From the NCBI RefSeq assembly GCF_001643775.1, contig NZ_CP011402.1, positions 124,001 through 188,000 of the forward strand: a stretch of DNA of 64,000 nt, written 5' to 3'. Source of the DNA: Denitrobacterium detoxificans. GTDB lineage: Bacteria > Actinomycetota > Coriobacteriia > Coriobacteriales > Eggerthellaceae. Shown here one piece after another: positions 45,946 through 54,904 of this stretch. The position numbers were made by a program, and so were the translations under genes. The notes under the pieces are model-generated. The model was not told the DNA's origin, ran no database searches, and was given only the letters and a program-made list of their open reading frames with translations. Each line of letters opens with the position of its first letter. Position 1 is the first letter of the stretch.

Positions 45946-46461
45946 ATGCGTAAGCCCACTATCATCATCACGGTTATCCTGGTCGCCATCTCGATTGGTC
46001 TGCTGATCGCCTGGTACGCACTGGGGCTCTACCGCATCGACAGCCCGCTCGACCTTATCGTCGACGTGGTTTGGTGGCTGGTCATCGCCGGGTGCTGCCT
46101 GCTGGTGGTACGCAGCGAACAGGCGCGCCGCCGCGCGATTCGCACCATCTACGTTTCGCCCACCGCGCTGTACAACAGCAGCACGGGCCTGGTGCCTTGC
46201 ACCGACCCTGCTCAGCGTCCCGCGGCCATGCGTCGCATCCTGAGCGACGTGGACTACGGGTTTCATAAGCGCGAGCTTCCTGCGGAGGGCACGTTCGACT
46301 GCCTGTACGTGGTGAGCACCGACCATTATGAAGACGGCGACGCCGAGAACGAGGTGCGCACGTGGGACGGTACCGTGGACATGGTCACTCCCGGCGTTCG
46401 CAAGCCCGTTTCTTCCATCCAGTTCAACGGGGTGAAGCAGCTTTCGGCGCTCATGGCGTAA
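45946..46461 (+). CDS. Small membrane protein coupled to the giant adhesin
   Basis: 171 residues with two N-terminal membrane helices (about residues 4-26 and 36-56) and a cytoplasmic domain of about 110 residues with no motif I recognise. Its binding site AAGGAGGTG overlaps the last codons of the adhesin gene and only five bases separate the two, so it is almost certainly co-expressed. It lacks a sortase-type TLxTC motif. A role in adhesin export, anchoring or turnover is possible but is inference from position. Confidence 0.72.
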   Translation: MRKPTIIITVILVAISIGLLIAWYALGLYRIDSPLDLIVDVVWWLVIAGCCLLVVRSEQARRRAIRTIYVSPTALYNSSTGLVPCTDPAQRPAAMRRILSDVDYGFHKRELPAEGTFDCLYVVSTDHYEDGDAENEVRTWDGTVDMVTPGVRKPVSSIQFNGVKQLSALMA

Positions 46462-46568
46462 GCAACCGTGCCTGAAAGGGCGGTCGACCCGAGCTCTTCC
46501 ATCTGGCAAGTCCAGTAGAAGTTGTTCGGTTTCCGGCCGCCCTTCGCTATGCCCATGTGCCTTCTTCC

Positions 46569-46574
46569 TATAAT
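46569..46574 (+). promoter_or_regulatory. Possible -10 box before the metallo-beta-lactamase-fold gene
   Basis: A perfect TATAAT lies about 30 bases before the ATG at 46603. I see no good -35 box at standard spacing. Confidence 0.35.
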
Positions 46575-46602
46575 GGGGCGAAACGCGTGAAGGGATAGGC
46601 AT

Positions 46603-47580
46603 ATGGAAACCACGTCCGCGAATGGTCCAATCAAGCTGTACGAAGACGCCCAGGGGAGCTATGCCCTCTATCGTGTGGGCGCCGACATCGGCGGGGAATC
46701 GGTCCTGCTGGTTTCTGGCGGGGATGCGGCGCTCATCGACGCTGGCTATGCGTGGTGCGCCCCACGGACGTACCGCAACATTCAGGCCGTTTTGGGCGAT
46801 GAGCCGGTAGGGATGCTGCTCCTCACGCATTCCCATTATGATCACGCTGCGGGCGCGGGCTACCTGAAGAAGCGCATGCCCGAAATGGTTATTTGTGCTC
46901 ATGCCCATGCGGCACGCGTGTTCGAGCGTTCGGGTGCCCTTGCCACCATGCGCAAGCTGAACGACGCCGAGGCCCATGCACAGGGCCTTTCTGAGTACGA
47001 GGACGTTTCCGACATCCGCGTCGACCGCGTGCTCGAGCCGGGCGAAACCGTGCGCATTGGCGCGCTTTCGCTGCAGGTCATTGAGGCGCCGGGCCACACG
47101 CGCGATTCCCTTGCATTCTGGGATGAGGAATATCGCCTGCTTATCTCGTGCGAAAGCGCGGGCGTGTACGCAGGCCCACTTCCCGAAGGCGTTGTGCCGG
47201 GAGGCAAGCTGGCGGACGATACCGCCGTTCCCGAAGACGTTATGTTCTGCTGCCAGATTCCCGCGCTTACGGGCTATGCCGATTGCCTGGCGTACATCGA
47301 GCGCGCGCAGGCGTTGGATCCGGCGGTTATGCTAGTTCCCCATAGCGGCGTCATGGTGGGGCAGGAAGTGCGTGACTATCTAGCTGCTGCGGCGTTTTGG
47401 GGCGTATACGAAGGTGACCTGGTTGTGCGCCTGCATAATCACGGGCTTTCCCCCGATGCCATTCTCGAGTGCTTCAAGCGCGTGTTCTACACCGAGGCCG
47501 TGCGTGCCGTTCAGCCCGAACCCGCATTCGACCTCAACGCCAGCTATACGGTGCCCCTGATCTTGCGCGAACGCGTGTAG
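46603..47580 (+). CDS. Metallo-beta-lactamase-fold hydrolase
   Basis: 325-residue protein of the metallo-beta-lactamase superfamily. The metal motif THSHYDH (His-x-His-x-Asp-His) is intact, followed by APGHTRDS with the next histidine and VPHSG with the last. The bridging Asp seen in most relatives (x-GD) appears replaced in LLISCESAG, where Glu stands at the expected place. A C-terminal domain of about 90 residues (from about 235) is unusual for the shortest hydrolases. The substrate cannot be predicted. AAGGGATAGG precedes the ATG. Confidence 0.82.
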   Translation: METTSANGPIKLYEDAQGSYALYRVGADIGGESVLLVSGGDAALIDAGYAWCAPRTYRNIQAVLGDEPVGMLLLTHSHYDHAAGAGYLKKRMPEMVICAHAHAARVFERSGALATMRKLNDAEAHAQGLSEYEDVSDIRVDRVLEPGETVRIGALSLQVIEAPGHTRDSLAFWDEEYRLLISCESAGVYAGPLPEGVVPGGKLADDTAVPEDVMFCCQIPALTGYADCLAYIERAQALDPAVMLVPHSGVMVGQEVRDYLAAAAFWGVYEGDLVVRLHNHGLSPDAILECFKRVFYTEAVRAVQPEPAFDLNASYTVPLILRERV

Positions 47581-47667
47581 TCTGTTTGGAGCTGCGCCGT
47601 GCGTGCCTCCGTGGAATACGGTAGGTAGCGTATGGCGTATCGCGGGCGCGTGCCATAGTATGGCAGT

Positions 47668-48900
47668 ATGGAAAATATTCTGGTAAATAAGCGCTCTTTG
47701 AGCTCGCGGGATTGGCTGGTCGACGTGCTCGTCGCCCTGGCTGCCCCGCTGTTTGCGTATGTGCAGTTGTATTTGGCCACGTCGCCCATCGTATTTCACG
47801 ACGATACGTTCCGCGACATGGTGGGCATCCTCACGGGCGCGCCCGATCCGTCGGCATACGTGCTGCTTGCGTTCACCGCGCTGCCGCTGGCGTTTCGCCG
47901 CATGTTCCCCTGGCCCGTGTACGTGTTCGTCATCGTGCTGTACTCCTTTGCGCAGGATTCCGCGCCGGGGTACGCCTTCTCCATCATCGGGCCCGTTATC
48001 GCCCTGTTCACCTTGGCAAACGAGCGACCGCGCATGGAAGTCATCGTGGCGGCCGTGCTGGCTGCGTTCCTGCTGTGCGTGGCTACCATCCCCAGCGATA
48101 ACGACAGCGTTGCCCTGGTTGTTCGCGTGCAGAATTTGAGCTACATGGCCCTCGCCGTGGCGGCGGGCGTTGCCTGGCGTGCGTACCAGCATTCGGTGCG
48201 GGAAACCGAGCAGCGCGCACTCGAGGCGGAACGCACGCGCGAGACGGAAGCCGCGCGTCGCGTGGAAGAGGAGCGCGTGCGCATCGCGCGTGAGATTCAC
48301 GACATCACGGCCCATTCGCTTTCCGCGGTGGGCATTCAGGCGGCTGCCGCCGAAAAGCTCATCGACCGCAATCCCGAGGCGGCGCGCGAGGCCATCGTGC
48401 AAGTGCGCATGACCTCGAAGTCCGCGCTCGAGGAAATTCGCTCCATGATTGGCGTGCTGCGTAACGAAGATGCCGAAGCGGAAATGCGTCCTACAAACGG
48501 CACCGACCGCATGCCTGACCTGTGCGAATACGCGCGTAAGGCCGGTTTGGAAGTGCATTACGAGGCGGGCAGCTATCAGCGCCAGAACGCCCCTGCATTC
48601 GTGGACGTGGCGCTGTTTGGCATCGCCCGCGAGGCCGTTACCAATACGGTGCGCCACGCGCAGGCCAAAAACCTGTGGGTGCGCTTGGCCATGTCCGACG
48701 GCTATGCCATGCTCACTGTGGAAGACGACGGTATTGGCCTGAGCAGCAAGGTTGCTACCGAGCATTCCCCGCTCAGCGGCCATGGCGTGCAGGGCATGGA
48801 AGAGCGCGTGCGCGTGCTGCATGGCACGTTCCAGGCGGGGGATAGAGCGGCAGGTGGCTACCGCGTTCAGGTGAGCTTGCCTCTAGGCGAAAGGGAATAG
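47668..48900 (+). CDS. NarL-system sensor histidine kinase (HisKA_3 type)
   Basis: 410-residue kinase with about five N-terminal membrane helices (residues 15-170), a charged coiled-coil linker, a HisKA_3 domain with phospho-acceptor His211 in REIHDITAHSL, and a HATPase domain with ENAV-like EAVTNTVRHA and DDGIGL motifs. It is followed after one base by its response regulator. No Shine-Dalgarno sequence is seen; a -10-like TAGTAT at 47656-47661 is six bases from the ATG, suggesting a leaderless mRNA. There is no recognisable extracytoplasmic sensor domain, so the signal may be within the membrane. Confidence 0.88.
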   Translation: MENILVNKRSLSSRDWLVDVLVALAAPLFAYVQLYLATSPIVFHDDTFRDMVGILTGAPDPSAYVLLAFTALPLAFRRMFPWPVYVFVIVLYSFAQDSAPGYAFSIIGPVIALFTLANERPRMEVIVAAVLAAFLLCVATIPSDNDSVALVVRVQNLSYMALAVAAGVAWRAYQHSVRETEQRALEAERTRETEAARRVEEERVRIAREIHDITAHSLSAVGIQAAAAEKLIDRNPEAAREAIVQVRMTSKSALEEIRSMIGVLRNEDAEAEMRPTNGTDRMPDLCEYARKAGLEVHYEAGSYQRQNAPAFVDVALFGIAREAVTNTVRHAQAKNLWVRLAMSDGYAMLTVEDDGIGLSSKVATEHSPLSGHGVQGMEERVRVLHGTFQAGDRAAGGYRVQVSLPLGERE

Positions 48901-48901
48901 C

Positions 48902-49687
48902 ATGGACGATCTGATCGGAGCATCCAACCCGAATAGCGAGAGCTTCCGCGAGGCGAATGCCCGCTTGCGTGCGCAGAGCGAGGAGGCGGCCCGTTTGGCG
49001 GAGGCCGCGCTCAACGACGCGCGTGACGTGACCGTTCTCATCGTTGACGACCAGGACCTGGTGCGCAACGGCTTCCGCCTGATCATTTCCTCGTACGATC
49101 ACGTGAAGGTGGTGGGCGAGGCCGACAACGGCATCGCCGCGTACGACCGCGCCATGGAACTGCATCCCGACGTGGTGCTCATGGACATTCGCATGCCCTT
49201 GGAAGATGGCATCTCAGCTACGCGCAAGATCGTTGCAGAGCCTTCGCTCGCGGGTACGCGCGTTCTCGTGCTTACCACGTTCGATGTCGATGAATACGTG
49301 TACGACGCCCTGCAGGCTGGGGCCAGCGGCTTCATGCTGAAGGATTCCGAGCCCGACGACATCGTTCGCGCCATTCGCACGGTGGCCGATGGCGATGCGC
49401 TCATTCAGCCGTCCATTACGCGTCGTCTTATCGAGACGTTCGTCGATTCGCGTGCGCGCGATGCTCATGCTGCGGTGGAGCTTTCCGTGCTCACCGACCG
49501 CGAGCGCGAGATTCTGCGCATGGTGGCGCGCGGCATGAGCAACGAGCAAATCGCCGAGGAGTTGGTCATTTCCCCAGCCACGGTGAAGACGCACGTGGCG
49601 CGCATCATGGGCAAGCTCGACGCGCACGATCGCGCCCAGCTGGTGGTTATCGCTTACGAACGCGGCCTGGTTGCACCCGGCTGCTAG
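48902..49687 (+). CDS. NarL/LuxR-type response regulator with N-terminal extension
   Basis: 261-residue regulator: an unusual 42-residue charged, helical N-terminal extension; a receiver domain (TVLIVDDQDL, phosphorylation site Asp95 in LMDIRMP, and MLKDSE with the conserved Lys); and a C-terminal LuxR-type helix-turn-helix (LTDREREILRMVARGMSNEQ). Most relatives begin directly at the receiver, near residue 43 here, but no start codon with a better binding site is visible there. It is coupled to the kinase gene just upstream. Target genes are unknown. Confidence 0.88.
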   Translation: MDDLIGASNPNSESFREANARLRAQSEEAARLAEAALNDARDVTVLIVDDQDLVRNGFRLIISSYDHVKVVGEADNGIAAYDRAMELHPDVVLMDIRMPLEDGISATRKIVAEPSLAGTRVLVLTTFDVDEYVYDALQAGASGFMLKDSEPDDIVRAIRTVADGDALIQPSITRRLIETFVDSRARDAHAAVELSVLTDREREILRMVARGMSNEQIAEELVISPATVKTHVARIMGKLDAHDRAQLVVIAYERGLVAPGC

Positions 49688-49784
49688 CGTTTGCCCTGCA
49701 TACGTGTGCGCATAGGGGCATTCACGCCCTGTGTGGCGCAAAGGTAACGGTTGAGTTACCCACGCTCAGATTATTTGAAAACGC

Positions 49785-49856
49785 TTGCATACGGCCTTTC
49801 CAATGCTATGATGGCAAGCGTTGTTTGGCACTCGTACCCATTGAGTGCTAGCACTC
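49785..49856 (+). promoter_or_regulatory. groESL promoter and CIRCE operator
   Basis: TTGCAT (49785-49790) and TATGAT (49807-49812), 16 bases apart, form the promoter. The CIRCE element follows: TTGGCACTC (49825-49833), nine bases, GAGTGCTAG (49843-49851), matching the HrcA consensus TTAGCACTC-N9-GAGTGCTAA in 16 of 18 positions. The right arm continues into GCACTC, making a perfect palindrome GAGTGCTAGCACTC (49843-49856), a possible third half-site. Confidence 0.88.
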
Positions 49857-49911
49857 TTCAAGCATAAAAGACAAGCCGCATTGCGGCGGTCAGTGAAAGG
49901 AAGGCTGTGCT

Positions 49912-50199
49912 ATGAATCTGAAACCGTTGGGCGATCGCGTCATTGTCAAGCAGGACGAAGTGGAAGAGACCACCGCGTCTGGCCTGTTCATCGCCAGCAG
50001 CGCCAAGGAAAAGCCCACCACGGGCGTTGTCCTGGCCGTGGGCGAGGGCAAGCTTGCCGAAGACGGTTCCCGTCTGCCCATGCCCGTTGCCGTTGGCGAC
50101 CATGTCATCTATGGCAAGTTCGGCGGCGCCGAAATCGAAGTCGAAGGCGAAACGGTCATCATCCTGCGCGCCGACGATATCTACGCTATCCAGGGCTAA
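49912..50199 (+). CDS. groES: Co-chaperonin GroES
   Basis: 95-residue co-chaperonin beginning MNLKPLGDRVIVKQDE, with the mobile loop near TASGLFIASS and the beta-hairpin region before the ending DDIYAIQG. It forms a heptameric lid on GroEL. GAAAGGAAGG precedes the ATG. It is the first gene of the CIRCE-controlled groES-groEL operon. Confidence 0.97.
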   Translation: MNLKPLGDRVIVKQDEVEETTASGLFIASSAKEKPTTGVVLAVGEGKLAEDGSRLPMPVAVGDHVIYGKFGGAEIEVEGETVIILRADDIYAIQG

Positions 50200-50227
50200 C
50201 AGTGCTCTTTTCCCCGCGGTTGCATAA

Positions 50228-51910
<1,683 letters not shown>

Positions 51911-52012
51911 GCCCACCCTGCTGGGTTGGACTTGCACCGCGGGGCCCGGCGGCGTACCGCCGAGGCACGCCCCGCTCCGCTGCTCGCACGGCGCTTGTTG
52001 CTGTGAGTTGTT

Positions 52013-52046
52013 GGGACCGAGAGGTTAGGCCTCTCGGTCCCTTTTT
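52013..52046 (+). terminator. Strong intrinsic terminator of groES-groEL
   Basis: GGGACCGAGAGG (52013-52024) pairs perfectly with CCTCTCGGTCCC (52030-52041) around a five-base loop, followed by five T residues (52042-52046). Confidence 0.95.
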
Positions 52047-52324
52047 GCGTTCTGCGGGGGTGCGCCGTGCTCGTGCGCTGCGCTGCTTCATGCTTTTACT
52101 GGGCGCTGCCCCGCGGGTGCCGGCCGCGCCCGGCGGGGCAACGTTCGGCTACGCCTTACGTTGCCCCTTCGGGCGCGGCTGGAACCCGCGGGATTGCAGC
52201 GCGGGGGATGGTGTTCAGAGGGTGCCTCGTGCGGTACGCCGCCGGGCCCCGCTAGCGGGTACCGATCGGGTTGGCTTTCATCGGAGGACCGCTGCGAGCC
52301 GGGGCCGCTCGCGGGGGCTGCCTC

Positions 52325-52695
52325 ACGGGCGCGGACGCTTCGCTGCGCGCCCTGCTGCGAGCGGGTTCCGCTTGCTGGGTCGTGGGGTTGCCGTACGGGC
52401 GGAGGCGCTTCGCTGTCCGCCTGCTGCGAGTGGGTGCCCCTCGCCGGGTCGAGGGGACGGCTCACGGGCGCTCGCTTCGCATTGCGCCCTGCCGCGACGG
52501 GGTTCCGCTTGGCCTGGGCGTTGCCACGGGCGCGGACGCTTCGCTACGCGCCCTGCCGCGAGCGGGTTCCGCTTGCCGGGTCGTGGGCGTTACCACGGGC
52601 GCTCGCTTCGCTTTGCGCCCTGCTGCGAGTGGGTGCCCCTCGCCGGGTTGGAGGCGGTTTACGGGCGATTCGCTTCGCTCTCGCCCTGATGTGGG
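52325..52695. repeat. Array of six GC-rich palindromic repeats
   Basis: Six imperfect units begin with ACGGGCG at 52325, 52395, 52464, 52526, 52595 and 52661 (62-70 bases apart). Each starts with a self-complementary core (GGGCGC, a CGCTTCGC-containing loop, then GCGCCC), followed by a CTGC(T/C)GCGAG-type link and a GGGTTCCGCTTG or GGGTGCCCCTCG half. Degenerate relatives may extend back to about 52070. All reading frames through it look like translations of repeat DNA, so I treat the stretch between groEL and the methyltransferase as non-coding. Confidence 0.75.
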
Positions 52696-52742
52696 CGTGG
52701 GATACAATGAGGGCGAAGGATGTTGTTGGATTGGATGGTTGC

Positions 52743-53582
52743 ATGAACGTTATTGAGGTTGAAACGCTGGAAGATGAGAGGCTCGCGGTATTTGCGCGGC
52801 TGACAGAGGCGCAGCTGAGGAATAGGCTGGAGCCAGAAAAGGGTATCTTCATTGCGGAGTCGCCCAAGGTTATTAGAAGGGCGCTTGATGCGGGCATGCG
52901 GCCGCTTTCGTACTTGATGGAGCATAAGTGGCTCGATGAGGTGCGCGAAATGGTGGAGGCACATCCCGCTGAAGATGGTGGGGAAGTGCCGGTGTTCACG
53001 GGGTCGCGTGAGGTGTTGGCACAGCTCACGGGCTTCGAGCTCACGCGCGGCGTGCTGTGTGCCATGCGTCGTCCGCAGCTGCCCTCGGTGGAAGAGCTGC
53101 TTGAGCAAACGCATGCGCGCCGGGTTGCGGTGCTCGAGGGCATCGTGGACCACACGAATGTGGGCGCCATGTTCCGCAGCGCCGCCGCATTGGGTGTGGA
53201 CGCGGTGCTCGTAACGCCTACGTGCTGCGATCCGCTGTATCGTCGTGCCGTGCGCGTTTCCATGGGTACGGTGTTCCAGGTGCCGTGGACGCGCATTGGC
53301 GAAAGCGCGCACGATTGGCCTGATGCGGGGCTCGAGCGCCTGCGTGCATGCGGCTTCAAAACAGCTGCCATGGCCCTTTCCGACAATTCGGTATCCATCA
53401 AGGACGAAGCGCTGAATGCGGAAGAGAGGCTTGCTATCGTGTTGGGCACGGAAGGCGATGGGCTCAGCCCGCGAACCATTGCGCAGTGCGATTACACGGT
53501 GCGCATCCCCATGCGCCACGGCGTCGACAGTCTGAACGTTGCCGCGGCAAGCGCCGTAGCGTTTTACCAGCTCGTGGGGTAG
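52743..53582 (+). CDS. SpoU/TrmH-family RNA 2'-O-methyltransferase
   Basis: 279-residue SPOUT methyltransferase that uses S-adenosylmethionine to methylate a ribose in rRNA or tRNA. Motif 1 (HTNVGAMFRSAAALGVDAV), motif 2 (LGTEGDGLS) and motif 3 (IPMRHGVDSLNVAAASAV) are all present. The N-terminal 110 residues form a substrate-binding domain as in TsnR/RlmB-like enzymes. The start at ATG 52743 is favoured by the conserved beginning but has only a weak site (GGATGG); an in-frame ATG at 52707 overlaps a TACAAT -10 box. Which nucleotide is modified cannot be told. Confidence 0.87.
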   Translation: MNVIEVETLEDERLAVFARLTEAQLRNRLEPEKGIFIAESPKVIRRALDAGMRPLSYLMEHKWLDEVREMVEAHPAEDGGEVPVFTGSREVLAQLTGFELTRGVLCAMRRPQLPSVEELLEQTHARRVAVLEGIVDHTNVGAMFRSAAALGVDAVLVTPTCCDPLYRRAVRVSMGTVFQVPWTRIGESAHDWPDAGLERLRACGFKTAAMALSDNSVSIKDEALNAEERLAIVLGTEGDGLSPRTIAQCDYTVRIPMRHGVDSLNVAAASAVAFYQLVG

Positions 53583-53708
53583 GGGACGTCGCTGAACGTG
53601 GGGCGGCTGTTGCCTGCGCGCGAAATATGAGCATATGTGCAGGTGACACACTGTATCCATAGTATGGAAACGCTAACGATACTTCGGGCGAACGGATAGA
53701 ATGCGCGC

Positions 53709-54587
53709 ATGGAATTCTTTATCGACATCTTTAACGACGCGCTCATCGACACGCTCAAACTCGTGCCGTTCCTGTTCATCACGTATTGGGTCATGGAGCT
53801 CATCGAGCATATGGCCAGCGACAAGAGCCGTGCCGCCATCGAGCGCGCGGGTCATGCGGGCCCCCTGGTGGGTGCGCTTCTGGGCGCGTTGCCGCAATGT
53901 GGTTTCTCCGCAGCGGCGTCCACGCTGTACGCGGGGCGCGTCATCACCGTGGGAACGCTCATTGCCGTGTTCCTGTCCACCTCCGACGAGATGCTGCCCA
54001 TCTTCATCGCCGAGCAGGTCGACCCCATTCGCATCGTGCAGATCATTGGCCTGAAAGCCCTCATCGGCGTCATCATGGGCTTCGTCTTCGACCTCATCGT
54101 GCGTCTTACGCATCATGCGGGCGATGGCAAGCCGCACATCGACGAGCTCTGCGAGCGCGATCATTGCCATTGCGACGACGAAGAGGAGCATCATAGCCCC
54201 TTGCGTAGCGCCGTGCATCACACGCTGCAGGTAACGCTGTTCATCTTCCTCATCTCGCTAGTGCTAGGCGGTGCCATCGAATGGGTGGGCGAGGAGGCCA
54301 TCGCTTCGTTCATGCAGGTGCATCCTACGCTGTCTGTCATTGCGGCATCCGTTGTGGGTCTCATTCCCAACTGCGGCGCAAGCGTCGTGCTCACCGAGCT
54401 GTATTTGGAAGGCACGCTCTCATTTGGCGCCGCCATGGGCGGCTTGCTCGTTTCGGCAGGCATCGGCCTGCTCGTGCTGGTGCGCACGAACCGACATGTG
54501 AAGCAAAACCTCACCATTATTGGCGGCTTGTTCCTTACGGGCGTTATCTGGGGTTGGCTACTGCAGCTGCTGGGCGTGGCGCTGTAA
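53709..54587 (+). CDS. ArsP_2-type multi-helix permease with a His/Cys-rich cytosolic loop
   Basis: 292-residue membrane protein with two homologous halves of about four helices each (signatures LPQCGFSAAAST and IPNCGASVVLTE), matching the ArsP_2 family of putative heavy-metal exporters, also annotated as putative manganese transporters. The central loop (about residues 135-162) holds seven His and three Cys, plus many acidic residues, suggesting metal binding. There is no Shine-Dalgarno sequence; a TAGAAT box at 53697-53702 stands six bases before the ATG, consistent with a leaderless mRNA. The metal is unknown. Confidence 0.78.
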   Translation: MEFFIDIFNDALIDTLKLVPFLFITYWVMELIEHMASDKSRAAIERAGHAGPLVGALLGALPQCGFSAAASTLYAGRVITVGTLIAVFLSTSDEMLPIFIAEQVDPIRIVQIIGLKALIGVIMGFVFDLIVRLTHHAGDGKPHIDELCERDHCHCDDEEEHHSPLRSAVHHTLQVTLFIFLISLVLGGAIEWVGEEAIASFMQVHPTLSVIAASVVGLIPNCGASVVLTELYLEGTLSFGAAMGGLLVSAGIGLLVLVRTNRHVKQNLTIIGGLFLTGVIWGWLLQLLGVAL

Positions 54588-54904
54588 CACAGCCGTCCGT
54601 TCGGGCTGCTTCGCCCGCCGTGCTGGGCTTCGCAAAACCCAGTTACGAGCAGGGAAAACCTTATTGCGAAAACCTGGCAACATCTATCTTCGAATGTGAT
54701 AATATGCACGCCGCAGGCTATAGCCCCAATCATTCTGCGCACGGGCAAGTTGGTCTGCGAATTCTGCTGCTTGCCTAGAGGCGTCTCATCGAGTCGTCCC
54801 GTTCGTGCGCCCATTTCCTGATATGCGTCATCGTATCGCGTCGCTCCTGCGTCGTCTCTTCGGAAGCAACACCGTCAGTTAGGCATTCTGAAGAAAGGTG
54901 TCAC
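54588..54904. other. Intergenic region before the selenium/sulfur cassette
   Basis: About 320 bases with no gene I can support. A 19-codon frame at 54823-54882 ends just before the next gene but has no binding site. No known riboswitch was recognised by eye. Confidence 0.45.

Noticed and set aside
49823-49831. Second LytTR-type GTTTGGCAC site upstream of groES
   Set aside because: It is a single copy inside the CIRCE left arm with no partner at 21 bases; chance overlap.
52325-52695. CRISPR array
   Set aside because: Unit spacing varies, the similarity runs through whole units with no unique spacers, and no cas genes are near.
52161-52742. In-frame upstream extension of the methyltransferase through the repeat array
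   Set aside because: The translation is repeat DNA; conserved methyltransferase sequence begins only at about 52743.
54823-54882. 19-codon leader peptide ahead of yedE
   Set aside because: No Shine-Dalgarno site, no run of regulatory codons and no attenuator pair; probably chance.
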